Positions 27,229-37,446 of a stretch of DNA of 64,000 nucleotides are shown in pieces (the first letter of the stretch is position 1; every line of letters begins with the position of its first letter). The position numbers were made by a program, and so were the translations under genes. This DNA comes from Bartonella florencae (GTDB lineage Bacteria; Pseudomonadota; Alphaproteobacteria; Rhizobiales; Rhizobiaceae). The DNA is taken from assembly GCF_000312525.1 (NCBI RefSeq), contig NZ_HE997451.1, forward strand, positions 266,898 to 330,897, given 5' to 3'. The notes beneath the pieces were generated by a model. It saw only the letters and a program-made list of their open reading frames with translations. It had not been told where the DNA came from and searched no databases.

Positions 27229-27591
27229 ATGAAACGAATCCTGCTCGCAGAAGATGACAACGATATGCGTCGCTTTTTAGTAAAAGCCTTAGAACGTGCA
27301 GGCTACGAAGTTGCCCACTTTGATAATGGTGCTAGCGCGTATGAACGTCTACAAGAAGAACCATTTTCTCTTCTCCTTACTGATATTGTAATGCCAGAAA
27401 TGGATGGAATTGAGCTAGCACGACGTGCTACTGAAATTGATCCTGATTTACGTGTAATGTTTATTACAGGATTTGCAGCAGTTGCGCTGAATTCAAATAG
27501 CGATGCTCCTCCAGATGCCAAAGTGCTTTCTAAACCTTTTCATTTACGTGAGCTTGTAAATGAGGTTGAAAAAATACTTATAGCTGCTTAA
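27229..27591 (+). CDS. cpdR: Response regulator CpdR
   Basis: A 120-residue single-domain receiver. It begins MKRILLAEDDNDMRRFL, has the phospho-acceptor Asp in LLLTDIVMPEMDG (about residue 51), a Thr in MFITGFAA and the Lys in LSKPFHLRELVNEVEKIL. In Caulobacter, unphosphorylated CpdR recruits the ClpXP protease to the pole to degrade CtrA, and CckA via ChpT phosphorylates it; its kinase CckA is encoded at 34.9-37.4 kb here. The ATG at 27229 fits the family; an in-frame ATG at 27187 would add an odd 14-residue extension. No effector domain follows. Confidence 0.93.
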   Translation: MKRILLAEDDNDMRRFLVKALERAGYEVAHFDNGASAYERLQEEPFSLLLTDIVMPEMDGIELARRATEIDPDLRVMFITGFAAVALNSNSDAPPDAKVLSKPFHLRELVNEVEKILIAA

Positions 27592-27688
27592 AGAGCATTT
27601 TTTTAAATTATTTGTGTCTGATTAAATAGAAAACTAAATTAGGCATTGACGTTTGTCATTCTATGTGGTGTATGCAACCCCAGTAAAT

Positions 27689-27763
<75 letters not shown>

Positions 27764-27863
27764 TATACTTTTACTTTTTATTTAACTTACTGATTTTATG
27801 TATGTTTTAAGAGATGAGGGATGCCCGAATAAAAGTAAGGGAATAGGATTTCGCAACATGCCC

Positions 27864-28234
27864 CTATAGGACGTCTGTTTTTTTGCCTAATTTCTCCAAT
27901 AATTTTTTTAATCTTGCTACATCTTGTTGTGAAAAATTCTCTAAGTTTCTAACAAACGTGCCAACAATTTCACACCCAAATGAATCAGAAGGCTTTATTG
28001 TAAAATTCTTTCGACATGTATAGGCTTCTTTTCTTAACAGTAAAGCAGTAGCTGTATCTAAACCATAAAACTCTATGATTTTGGCTTCCATACCAACTCG
28101 GTACAGATTTCTTGCCAATCTCAACAGAAGATAAAAACGCTAGAGATATGCCTGTTTATTAGCCATATCTAAGAGAAGCGTTCGAAATGCTCCATGCGAA
28201 TTTTGCGTAAAGTTTTGCCAAATGATGTAAGCAT
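27864..28234 (-). pseudogene. XRE-family phage-type regulator, multiply frameshifted
   Basis: Three reading frames carry one protein. The start, MLTSFGKTLRKIRMEHFER, lies at 28178-28234. A second frame carries LDMANK. A third carries GISLAFLSSVEIGKKSVPS, the recognition helix region. The last frame, open from 28124 to 27864, carries GMEAKIIEFYGLDTATAL and ends in KLLEKLGKKTDVL. At least three small indels (near 28170, 28155 and 28100) are needed to join them, so this is a true pseudogene of about 123 codons. Its lower part alone would be read as an 86-residue hypothetical protein. Such short XRE proteins are common in Bartonella, some downstream of small regulatory RNAs; a terminator-like leader lies just upstream here. 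Confidence 0.75.
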
Positions 28235-28246
28235 ATAGAAAGCCCT

Positions 28247-28279
28247 GCTAAAAAAAGAAAGCTTCTTTATGATTTTAGC
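28247..28279 (-). terminator. Nested hairpin terminator upstream of the XRE pseudogene
   Basis: On the minus strand GCTAAAA (28273-28279) can pair with TTTTAGC (28247-28253), enclosing AAAGAA-GCT-TTCTTT (28254-28268) and overlapping a run of seven T. It ends 13 bases before the XRE start, so it would stop transcripts from upstream before they reach the regulator. The two stems compete for the T-run, the sort of arrangement used in attenuation. Confidence 0.55.
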
Positions 28280-28370
28280 AAATATTTTTAAGATTTTTTC
28301 AATTATTACGAATCAAAACTTCTTTTGTAAGTATTTTTTTGAGAGTTTTTATGAAAGATTTTTGGCGAAG

Positions 28371-28496
28371 CTAAATTTTTGAAAGCCACTGTTTGAAATG
28401 TACAATGACCTTATTGATTGCATCCATGAGGCGGACAAAATCGAGGATCAATAAAAAGAGAAAAAATACAGTCCACTTCATGAGACGAGACATCAT
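28371..28496 (-). CDS. Possible 41-residue membrane peptide
   Basis: An ATG-started frame of 41 codons. It has a hydrophobic helix (WTVFFLFLLILDFVRLM) after a basic start (MMSRLMK) and a basic amphipathic end (HFKQWLSKI), like many small bacterial membrane peptides. There is no good ribosome site (only AAAGTG before the ATG). It lies between the hexapeptide pseudogene and the XRE terminator, all on the minus strand, and might be embedded in a small leader RNA. It could be chance. Confidence 0.3.
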   Translation of the reverse strand: MMSRLMKWTVFFLFLLILDFVRLMDAINKVIVHFKQWLSKI

Positions 28497-28594
28497 TTTT
28501 ACACTTTGGTAAACCTGTAATCGCAAACCCTCCCACTTTTTCAAACAGTATAAACAGTCTTCACTTATTTTCCATGCTATTACTTTATTCCATC

Positions 28595-29039
28595 TTATAA
28601 ATATACCTTTATGAGTACTGCTCTGTCACCACCATCACCACTAACTTTGCTATCACTATTCAGCTCTTTTGTATCAATATATGCATTATACTAACACTTG
28701 CCTTATCGTAAACATCTGTCCAACCAGTAATGCAGCCCCATAAATCCACGCACTGCCATAAATCAGTGCTCCAAAGCAAACATTAGCATCACCAAAAACC
28801 TTGGCAAAATCACTAACAAAATCATTATCATTTACCCAGAAATTGCCATCATGAGAGAGGTTACTTTCTTTTTATATAAAGCCACTCAAATCACCCGCCT
28901 TGACATTATCAAAGTCTCTTAAGGCACGAATACGATAAATGGTTCGAACTCAATCACTTAAAAGATCTTTCACTGTTTTCATTTCATTTGTTAATTCATA
29001 TTTTTGCAAGATCTGGCTTTTGAAAGGAGGTGTTATCAT
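28595..29039 (-). pseudogene. Hexapeptide-repeat (YdcK-like) phage-associated protein, decayed
   Basis: The frame starting at 29039 reads QKYELTNEMKTV, then (after a stop) TIYRIRALRDFDNVKAGDLS, GFI, stop, KESNLSHDGNFWVNDNDF, then imperfect beta-helix repeats such as AKVFGDANVCFGALIYGSAW. A frameshift near 28712 restores DVYDKASVS and later NSDSKVSGDGGD up to a stop at 28595. Two in-frame stops and one frameshift make it a pseudogene. The opening YRIRAL.DF..VKAGDLGGFI is a signature I know from hexapeptide-repeat proteins frequent in prophages. Another frame, 28996-29088, overlaps its start and encodes a 30-residue peptide beginning MNVTVKKPQETSRLIAND. Confidence 0.7.
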
Positions 29040-29088
29040 TTGCAATTAATCGAGAAGTCTCCTGAGGTTTTTTAACTGTAACGTTCAT

Positions 29089-29391
29089 ACTAATTTGTCC
29101 TTACGAAATTACAGTTTCTATTCTCCCTATAAGAACGCTAGGCTTTAAACACGGTCGTAAGCCCAGCTGTATACTTTCCCCTAAAAAGGGTTATTAATGG
29201 AGTGCCACAAACTTCAAGCGCTATTAGCTGTCAAAAGTGCATAGCACCCTTCCTACTAAAACATCCAATAGACAAAACTTCATAATAAAATCAACAAGAA
29301 AAATTTAAAAAGGCTCAAGGCATACAAAAAAATAAGTGAATAGAATGAAAGCAATAAAAGCCCCCGAATTTTTGTATATATTATTTAAACA
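29089..29391. other. Gene-free region with leader hairpin, next to tRNA-Arg
   Basis: No gene. The clear structure is GCTAGGCTT (29137-29145) pairing with AAGCCCAGC (29159-29167), a 9-bp stem with one G-U pair and a 13-base loop, about 100 bases upstream of the hexapeptide pseudogene start. It may be that gene's leader. The rest is AT-rich. Confidence 0.45.
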
Positions 29392-29468
<77 letters not shown>

Positions 29469-29502
29469 AACTGATGATTTTCTCAATTCAAAATAATATA
29501 AC

Positions 29503-29808
29503 TCAATGCGTCCAAGATTGCTGCCTATCACTACGAAAATTATCAGAATAAGAAACAGCACGCCGAATCGCTCTATGTGTTTTCTCTACACGATAAGGGA
29601 TAGCATTCTTACATGCAAAAGCAATTGCTTCTTCCTTACTGTTAAAATGAATTCTTATCTGGCTACTCATATCAGAAGTCGCCGTATACCCCATAAGAGG
29701 CTCGAGCATTTTTGTTTGTAACGGCTCATATTGTAAAATCCAAATCCCCGTATTCCTTCTACCTGACTGCATAGCCGTCTTTGCAGGACTATAAATACGC
29801 GCGATCAT
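29503..29808 (-). CDS. NADH dehydrogenase accessory subunit, NDUFS4-like
   Basis: A 101-residue protein of the ETC complex I subunit family, the bacterial counterpart of mitochondrial NDUFS4, which sits on the peripheral arm of complex I near the NADH-oxidising module. Marks are ARIYSPAKTAMQSGR at the start, then WILQYEP, PLMGYTATSDMSSQIRIHF and SKEEAIAFACKNAIPYRV. It lies between tRNA-Arg and tRNA-Pro, far from any nuo operon, as is usual for this gene. ATG start, complete. Confidence 0.9.
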   Translation of the reverse strand: MIARIYSPAKTAMQSGRRNTGIWILQYEPLQTKMLEPLMGYTATSDMSSQIRIHFNSKEEAIAFACKNAIPYRVEKTHRAIRRAVSYSDNFRSDRQQSWTH

Positions 29809-29897
29809 GGTTACTTTCCTTTAGAAACACAACAATTGAATGATAATTTCTCAACCCATGCAAACAATTGTACCATTCCCTCACATAAAACCAAATA

Positions 29898-29974
29898 TGG
29901 TCGGAGCGATAGGATTCGAACCTACGACCCCCTGATCCCAAATCAGGTGCGCTACCAAGCTGCGCTACGCTCCG
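29898..29974 (-). tRNA. tRNA-Pro (TGG)
   Basis: A 77-base cloverleaf on the minus strand: acceptor CGGAGCG with CGCTCCG, D arm GCGC-AGCTTGGTA-GCGC, anticodon arm CCTGA-TTTGGGA-TCAGG giving anticodon TGG, and encoded CCA. It differs from the plus-strand tRNA-Pro (GGG) mainly in the anticodon arm. Confidence 0.97.
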
Positions 29975-30667
29975 CCATTTACATTTATTTAATGCACATT
30001 CCCTAAAATTTTCACAACAGAAGTGCAAGAGAAAAACACGTTTTTTTTAAAATTTGTTGTATTTCTTTACAAGAAAAATTTTTCAACGGTTTATTTTTCT
30101 CAATAATATATTCCTAAATGATATATTGATTGACAAAAATAAAAAAGCCTTTATCTGAAAAAGGAAAGCCAAGTCCGCATTAACAAACACCGCATTTCTC
30201 TAGGCAAGCTCTATAATTCATATATCGCTTCAAAAAACTTTACAACATTAACACTCGTAAGGAATGCGATCCTAACACAGGAACTCAACATCACAAAAAA
30301 ACTCTAAAGAAGGGAAAAAACAACATTCAAACTTTTTTCATACAGACAAAACGAATCACGAAGAAAACTACATAGCCTCTCCTATCGCTCTATCTCATGA
30401 TTTTTATTTTACTCATTTCATGCTTTGCTAATCATACCAATGTATAAACTAGAAAAACAAAAATTTTCCTTAAATCATAAAAATACATTATAGAAAAAAG
30501 TGTGATTCACTTTTAGCCTTTAAACTATTTTCAAATATTTGATAGGCTGATGCAAATTATAGAAATAAAAAATCTAAATACAATGGCACTTTTCTATACA
30601 TACTGAAACGAAAATAAAACAAAAGCATTTTATATGAAACAAAATGCAATATGCTAAAAAGCAGTTT
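29975..30667. other. Gene-free region between tRNA-Pro and hda
   Basis: About 690 AT-rich bases with no credible open frame, tRNA or strong hairpin. Only a short CCTTT/AAAGG stem occurs near 30148-30164. It may be decayed sequence. Confidence 0.4.
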
Positions 30668-31357
30668 CTACTGAATTTTCATATTAAGCACTTCACTAAT
30701 GACAGCACGTGTTATTTTGCTCTTTCTCTGTAATGCTAAGCAATCAACAGAATCAATAACACGCCTCAAGGCAAATAAGGAACGTTCACAACGGCTTACA
30801 AGGTATTGAACAGTATCCGGATGAACAATAATTTGCTTATCAGAAAAAAGTTTGAAAGCAACAGCTCTTAACAACGCATCATCAGGCTGATTAATTGCAA
30901 CCAACATAACTGAATTAAGTCGACTTTTTAAATCATTTAACTTTAAATTCCACGCTGATGGAACTGTACGAGCAGTAATTAACACAGTCGCTTGACCTGT
31001 ATTAAGATTCGCTTGCTTAACACTATTAATCAAGTGAAAAAGCCCCGTCTCATTAATTTCATCTGCATCAATATCTTCAATTAAAAATGATCGCCCTGAA
31101 GAAGCCATAGCAACAGCTTGATCAATTTCATTGCGATGAAGACTTAAAGCATCCGCTTTTTGTGCCCATACACTAGAAAAGTGCGTTTTCCCAGATCCTT
31201 CTTTTCCAACCAAAACCGCTATAGGGAAGACCCAGTTTGGCCAATGATCAACAAGCTGAAAAGCGATACGATTGCTTTCCGTCACGACTAAATCATCAAA
31301 TTGGAAAACCGGATTATAAGAAAAATTTAAAGGCAATTGCTTTTCACGCCCATTCAT
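30668..31357 (-). CDS. hdaA: DnaA-related regulatory protein HdaA/Hda
   Basis: A 229-residue AAA+ protein related to DnaA domain III but lacking the DNA-binding domain IV. Walker A is in LVGKEGSGKTHFSSVW and Walker B in FLIEDIDADE. The N-terminus GREKQLPLNF carries the clamp-binding type motif QLPLNF used to contact the DnaN sliding clamp. The family promotes ATP hydrolysis by DnaA to prevent re-initiation; in Caulobacter HdaA does this. The start overlaps the stop of the upstream permease gene by four bases, so the two are co-translated. Confidence 0.9.
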   Translation of the reverse strand: MNGREKQLPLNFSYNPVFQFDDLVVTESNRIAFQLVDHWPNWVFPIAVLVGKEGSGKTHFSSVWAQKADALSLHRNEIDQAVAMASSGRSFLIEDIDADEINETGLFHLINSVKQANLNTGQATVLITARTVPSAWNLKLNDLKSRLNSVMLVAINQPDDALLRAVAFKLFSDKQIIVHPDTVQYLVSRCERSLFALRRVIDSVDCLALQRKSKITRAVISEVLNMKIQ

Positions 31358-32565
31358 TCTAGCGACTCCAAGTTTCCACTTCGCGAATACATTTGAGAAT
31401 TAAGATAAGTATGAAGAGCAAAACGAACCAAAACAGCAACAGCTGCTGCTGCAGGAACAGCAACAAGCATACCAGTAAAACCAAAAAGCGAAGAAAACGC
31501 AAAAAGTGAAAACATCAACCACACTGGATGTAACCCCACTGATGATCCGACAAGTTTTGGTTGAAGAATATAGCCTTCAATAAATTGGCCAATTAAAAAG
31601 AGTATCATCACAATGACAATCCACCCCCAATTATCTGGGTAAAACTGGACCCATGCGACACCAACAGAGAGTACAAAACCACTCATCGTGCCAATATAAG
31701 GAACAAAGCTGATAATGCCAATAAACATACCAATCAAAAGACCAAAATTGAGACCTGTAATAGTAAGGCCAATAGCATAATAGCCTCCCAATATAAGACA
31801 GACTGTACCTTGTCCACGCACAAAGCCAGCGATAGCTCTATCCATTTCATGAAAAATACTGCGAACGGTTTCAAGATGATCTCGTGGTATCAACAAATCA
31901 ATTGCTGAAACCATACGAGGCCAATCTAATAACATATAAAATGTCACTACAGGTGCCACCACAAACAAACTGACAAGATTAACGATAGATTTTCCTGACT
32001 TTAAAAGTGAATTTAAAAGAGATGTAATAAAATCAGAACTTTTTCCTAAAAGCCCTTTAATATTACTCTGTAATTCATTTGGGTCACTCCCAAAATAGCG
32101 CCGAACCCAATCAAAATCATGTTCAACGAAAAAAGTTTGAATACGATTAATATAAACAGGCAAACCATTACTCATAAATTGCTGTATTTGCCAACTAATA
32201 ATAGGAATTAAAATAATTAAAGCCGCAACAAAGATAACAATAATGAACAAAGTAATGAGGATAGTACCAAAAACACGACGAATACCAAATTTTTCAAGCA
32301 ATTGAACAATGGGATTAAGGAAATAAGCCAATACAATCCCTGCTACAAAAGGAAGTAAAACAGATCCAAAAACAAACATAAAAAGAATGAAAAAAACCAA
32401 TGTACCAAGCCAGAAAAAAATTTGTTTTTTCATATTACTTGGTAACGGCACTTGAGTGTAAGCTGGTACATAAGTCTTATAATGATCACGAGATCCATTC
32501 TCACGCACTTTTTTTTTCTTAAGCTGCCAAGAAGACTGCTCCTGATTATTTGGTATCTTGCTCAT
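31354..32565 (-). CDS. AI-2E family transporter (PerM-like)
   Basis: A 403-residue inner-membrane protein of the AI-2E/PerM family with about eight predicted helices. Visible are VFGSVLLPFVAGIVLAYFLN with PIVQLLEKFG near the start, a long soluble loop (about 150-220, FFVEHDFDWVRRYFG), and the signature LVGSSVGLHPVWLMFSLFA. Substrates differ within the family and none can be assigned. It overlaps hdaA by four bases and is divergent from purM. The long cytoplasmic N-terminus (about 45 residues, lysine-rich) is unremarkable. Confidence 0.88.
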   Translation of the reverse strand: MSKIPNNQEQSSWQLKKKKVRENGSRDHYKTYVPAYTQVPLPSNMKKQIFFWLGTLVFFILFMFVFGSVLLPFVAGIVLAYFLNPIVQLLEKFGIRRVFGTILITLFIIVIFVAALIILIPIISWQIQQFMSNGLPVYINRIQTFFVEHDFDWVRRYFGSDPNELQSNIKGLLGKSSDFITSLLNSLLKSGKSIVNLVSLFVVAPVVTFYMLLDWPRMVSAIDLLIPRDHLETVRSIFHEMDRAIAGFVRGQGTVCLILGGYYAIGLTITGLNFGLLIGMFIGIISFVPYIGTMSGFVLSVGVAWVQFYPDNWGWIVIVMILFLIGQFIEGYILQPKLVGSSVGLHPVWLMFSLFAFSSLFGFTGMLVAVPAAAAVAVLVRFALHTYLNSQMYSRSGNLESLE

Positions 32566-32730
32566 AAAATATCCTAAAAATTCTTCACAAAGATTATAAA
32601 CTTCTTCAATATGGGCACAAGCAGAGTTGCTTATTTTCTAAAAATGGTAAATATCAATATCTCTTGCAGAGATAACTCTATCATGGCATTGCATAACATC
32701 AAAACCTGATTTTCCATAAGGAAGGCTCCA

Positions 32731-33816
32731 ATGAGCAATCAAGATCTTATAAATGATAAATCTAAATGTGGTCTTACCTACAGACAAGCCGGTGTTAACA
32801 TCGATACAGGCAATGCTATGGTAGAAAAAATTAAACCCTTCATACGTGCGACAAAACGAGCAGGAGCAGATGGAGAAATTGGCGGTTTTGGTGGCCTTTT
32901 TGATTTAAAGGCAGCGGGCTTTACAGATCCCATCCTTGTTGCAGCCAATGATGGTGTGGGAACAAAATTAAAAATCGCCATTGAAGTAGGTCACCATAAC
33001 ACTGTGGGTATTGATCTTGTTGCCATGTGTGTTAATGATTTACTCGTACAAGGTGCTGAACCTCTCTTTTTTCTTGATTATTTTGCAACGGGTAAACTTG
33101 ATCCTGAACAAGGTGCTGCAATTGTCTCTGGTATTGCAGAGGGTTGTAAACAAGCAGGTGCTGCTCTTATTGGAGGAGAGACTGCAGAAATGCCAGGTAT
33201 GTATGCGCAGGGAGATTATGATTTAGCTGGCTTTTCTGTAGGAGCATGTGAACGTGGTGCATTACTCCCTGCAAAAGATCTGACAGAAGGTGACATCATT
33301 TTAGGTCTTAGTGCATCTGGAGTTCACTCCAACGGTTTTTCTCTTATAAGGCGAATCATCGAACAGAATCATCTAAAGTGGGAAGATCCTGCTCCCTTTA
33401 ATCCTCAGATGAGCCTTGGTGAAGCGTTTCTCACACCAACACGCATTTATGTAAAATCACTCCTCCCTATTATACGAAATTATAAAGGAATCAAAGCTCT
33501 TGCCCATATCACGGGTGGAGGCTTTCCTGAAAACATTCCACGAATACTTCCATCTTCTCTCTGCGCTGAAATCAATCTTTCTGCCATTCCTGTTCGACCC
33601 ATCTTTTCATGGATTGCCAAACAAGGTAGAATAGAAGAAAAAGAAATGCTACGCACATTTAATTGTGGCATTGGCATGATTGTTATCGTAGCACAACACG
33701 CAGTTGAAAAAATTACCCAAGCACTTGAAATACAGGGAGAAACCATTACCTCTCTTGGCATTTTAACAAAACGCCAAGACAAAGGAATACTCTATAAAGG
33801 TGCACTTCACTTATGA
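32731..33816 (+). CDS. purM: Phosphoribosylformylglycinamidine cyclo-ligase PurM
   Basis: A 361-residue ATP-dependent enzyme that closes the imidazole ring to give aminoimidazole ribotide. Marks are [50 protein letters not shown] and [21 protein letters not shown] precedes the ATG. Its last codons overlap purN (ATGA), the usual purMN pair. Divergent from the permease-hdaA unit. Confidence 0.97.
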   Translation: MSNQDLINDKSKCGLTYRQAGVNIDTGNAMVEKIKPFIRATKRAGADGEIGGFGGLFDLKAAGFTDPILVAANDGVGTKLKIAIEVGHHNTVGIDLVAMCVNDLLVQGAEPLFFLDYFATGKLDPEQGAAIVSGIAEGCKQAGAALIGGETAEMPGMYAQGDYDLAGFSVGACERGALLPAKDLTEGDIILGLSASGVHSNGFSLIRRIIEQNHLKWEDPAPFNPQMSLGEAFLTPTRIYVKSLLPIIRNYKGIKALAHITGGGFPENIPRILPSSLCAEINLSAIPVRPIFSWIAKQGRIEEKEMLRTFNCGIGMIVIVAQHAVEKITQALEIQGETITSLGILTKRQDKGILYKGALHL

Positions 33817-34424
33817 AAAAACAAATCGTTGTTTTTATCTCTGGCAATGGATCCAATATGACGGCTCTTGCCAAAGCCAGCAAACAAAAAGAATACCCTG
33901 CTGAAATCACTGCAGTTATTTGTGATAATCCCCATGCTGCTGGCATTGAAAAGGCTTATCACCATAACTTACCTGTTCATGTTGTTGATCGTAAAAATTA
34001 TCCAACAAAGCAAACGCATGAAGAAGCTATCTTTAAGATTTTAGCCCAATATCAACCGGATCTTCTCTGCTTTGCAGGCTATATGCGCCTCATTTCACCG
34101 CATTTTGTAAAACTTTATGAAGGACGAATTTTAAACATTCATCCTTCTCTTTTACCTTCATTTAAAGGTTTAAATACGCATGAAAGAGTTTTACAGGCAG
34201 GGGTTAAAATCACTGGTTGCACTGTTCACCTTGTGACAGAAGACATGGATGCAGGAAAAATTCTTGCTCAAGCAGCCATTCCAGTCTGTCCCAATGACAC
34301 CGCGGATGACTTAGCACAGAGAGTTCTGAAAGCAGAACATAAACTTTACCCACAGGCTTTAAAATTCTTCATTGAAGGGAAAAATAAAAATATAGATACG
34401 CAACAACAACTTTTATCCTTTTGA
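33813..34424 (+). CDS. purN: Phosphoribosylglycinamide formyltransferase PurN
   Basis: A 203-residue folate-dependent enzyme giving formyl-GAR. Marks are [17 protein letters not shown], the catalytic region [33 protein letters not shown] ([12 protein letters not shown]), [15 protein letters not shown] and ILAQAAIPV. The start overlaps the purM stop by four bases. Complete and of normal length. Confidence 0.97.
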   Translation: MKKQIVVFISGNGSNMTALAKASKQKEYPAEITAVICDNPHAAGIEKAYHHNLPVHVVDRKNYPTKQTHEEAIFKILAQYQPDLLCFAGYMRLISPHFVKLYEGRILNIHPSLLPSFKGLNTHERVLQAGVKITGCTVHLVTEDMDAGKILAQAAIPVCPNDTADDLAQRVLKAEHKLYPQALKFFIEGKNKNIDTQQQLLSF

Positions 34425-34903
34425 ATATATCATTGAGTGTTTTTTAACATTGTATTTAAAATGATTCATATCAATATGACTATTTTAAACTAATTAATAG
34501 AATCTACGTATCTTCATGAATAATTTCATTAAAGTATGAAGTACTTTTCCAATTTTAAATGCCAACAATAAATTTCTAAACAACTATCACGTATTCAGTG
34601 TAATCATTTTACACACTATTTATGTTTATTTTTTCAAGATACTCTCAATTTTTATCTCAATAATCTTTAAAAATTTCCCTCCTCCTTCTAAAGGACGCAG
34701 CTTCCCTACCACAAAAGCCTATAGATAATCTAGATTCTTTTCGCGGGATCGCACGATTGACCACTTCATGTACTTTACTTCATAGGTATTTCAAACATAG
34801 GCTAGCCAAATATTTGTCTCTACGACTAATAAAAAACACCCCATCTATAAATTTTATATGCCTTTTCCCCTAAACAATAGTATTTTATGACACAATTTTT
34901 GTT
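34425..34903. other. Gene-free region between purN and cckA
   Basis: About 480 AT-rich bases between convergent genes. No open frame with a ribosome site and no strong terminator was found. Confidence 0.4.
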
Positions 34904-37446
34904 TTATTCTGCAAGTGTTTCTTTAACCGTTAAAGCTAACTGTTTGAGTGTAAATGGTTTAGATAAAAAACCAAAAACAGCATCTTGTGGAAGATTTTTA
35001 GCAAATGCATCTTTTGCGTATCCAGAAACAAAAAGAAATTTGATATTAGGATAATTTTTACGTACTTCCTTAAGCAAGGTTGGTCCATCCATTTCTGGCA
35101 TCACCACATCAGAAACAATAATATCAACATCCCCATCATTTTCTTCAAGAATGGCAAGTGCTTCCACTCCACTCGCCGCCTCTAAAACCCTATATCCTCT
35201 CATTTGAAGAGCTCTTATTCCACCCATTCTGACAGCATCTTCATCTTCAACCAACAAAACAGTCGCAGATCCTGTTAAATCTATATTTTTATCTTGTTCT
35301 TCTTCTTTTCTTATTTTTTGGGAAATTTCACCGTGAATACTAGGAATATAACGAGGAAGAAAAATATGAAATGCAGCGCCTTCCCCCTCTTTACTCTCAC
35401 AGTAAATATACCCCCCTGTCTGTTTGATAATGCCGTAAACCATTGATAAACCAAGTCCAGTTCCTTTTCCAACTTCTTTTGTTGTAAAAAATGGTTCAAA
35501 CATTTTTTCTTGTATAGAAGATGATATTCCCATTCCTGTATCTGAAATAGTCAATTGCACATACTCACCAATTCCAAAGCCAACATGATCGAATTCAGCA
35601 CTTTGTTGTTTTGTAATATTATTTGTTGCAATCGTAACAACACCTCCATTAGGCATGGCATCACGTGCATTAATAACTAAGTTCATAATGACACGCTGAA
35701 AAGATGCTTGATCAATTTCAACGCTCCATAAATCTCTTCCATGGATAATTTTTAACTGAATTTTATTGCCTAAAAGGGGTAAAATAAGATTGCGGATATC
35801 TGATAAAAGTTCTGTAAAATCAACTTCTTCAGGTCGAAGTGTTTGCTTTCTAGAAAAAGCAAGTAACTGCTGTACAAGTGCTGCTGCACGATTGGCATTG
35901 TTTTTGATATTGATAAGATCAGCATGAGCAGGATCAGAACTACGATGCGTATTTAAAAGAAGATCACACGACATCAAAATTGCTGTTAAAACATTATTAA
36001 AATCATGAGCAATACCGCCTGCCAATTGCCCAACAGCTTGCATTTTCTGACTTTGCATCATTTTATCTTCAAGCGTTTTTTGTTCTGTTGTTTCCATAAC
36101 GGAAATAATGACAAAATCCTGTAAGGGATCATCATAATAGGTCTTTATAGGCATGACATGGAGGCGCAAATGGCGTTCTTCATTTTTTGCTAAAACAGTT
36201 TCTATAGAAACTGTATAGTTTTTATTTGTCGTAATTTTTTGAAATGCACGCTCTAACTGTGCATGATCACGATGCGATATCATATCATAAAGATCAAGAG
36301 TTTTGCCAGCACATCCCATGAGTGATGAAAAAGCATCATTCATATGGACCCATTGTCCCTTCTGATTCACCACTGCTATTGCAAAGGGGCTCGCATTAAA
36401 ATACTCTCCTAAAATACTGGGTAATTGTACTTGATCATCGTTTTCTTGTCTTTGCACTTGTTGTGGGATTATCACAATACGATAAATGGCCTCGTGTTCT
36501 GAGAGAGAAGAAACAGACATAAAACAATTTAATATTTTCTTAACACCTGTCTCTGTATTTAAACATAATGAAAACCTATAAGGCAGGGAGTAATCTGAAC
36601 TTTGATGTCTGTTGTTTTGCAAACAAATATCACTCCATGCATTATTTTCTCCAACGCTATCAAATAATTGATCAAAACTATATTGACCAACGGTAAAATT
36701 GGCCAAATCAATTGAAAACCATTCGGCAAAAATCGCATTTGTATAAAGAACGGTCCCTTGTGTATTAACGGATAAAAAGCCAACAGGTGCTTGATCTAAG
36801 TGATTAATAGCTTCTTGCAGATTCGAGAAAAAAACTTCACGGTATTCCTGCAAATGCGAAATATCGCTAATGCGCCAAAATAAAAGCTTTTCTCCCTTCT
36901 TTGTGATCGGTTGAACAGAGATATTATACCAAACAGGTTTTTTTTGTGTAGAATGTGCAAAAATTGACTGATCAACCTTTAATTCCTCTTGCGCGGCAAG
37001 ATGACTACATGCAGCAACCTTTAAGCGATACGCCAGTGCACCAGCACCAGGAAGCTCAGCAATCACCACATAACAAGAAGATTGAGAATTATAGGTGAGG
37101 ATTTTTTGATAATTTTGATTAGAATAATAAACAAAACCGGATAAATTAGAAACGATAATTGCATCATCGCTATTATCAAAAATACTAAAATCAAAGTCAT
37201 CATATAACTGCACCCCACTATATTTTAAAACCCCCATTCCACTCAGAACAAGTGCAGCAACCCCTATAACTGCCAGAGCCCCAAAAGATACCACTCCAAC
37301 CTTTTGCAAAAAGCTCTGCGGATAAAAAAACCTACAATGCTTAAAATACAGAGAAAAACGATTACAAAAACAACACGAAAAATCACACCTCTTCGATATA
37401 CAAAAGAAGCCGATGATTTTTCACTGTTTTCAAAATCTTTATCCAT
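34904..37446 (-). CDS. cckA: Cell-cycle hybrid histidine kinase CckA, apparent frameshift near 5' end
   Basis: A membrane hybrid kinase that feeds phosphate through ChpT to CtrA and CpdR. The main frame (34904-37309) has a second membrane segment (VVSFGALAVIGVAALVLSG), PAS-like regions (about residues 50-400), the H box AGGIAHDFNNVLTAILMS, ATP-site boxes DTGMGISSSIQEKMFEPFF and GKGTGLGLSMVYGI, and a C-terminal receiver with SDVVMPEMDG. It has no ATG: it opens with TTG inside the membrane region. The true start is ATG at 37446 in another frame (MDKDFENSEKSS, then the first membrane segment FVIVFLCILSIVGFF). One extra T in the T7 run (A7 on plus, 37324-37330) would fuse them as GFFYPQSFLQKVGVV. 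Either a mutation, slippage or a sequencing error. Confidence 0.88.
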
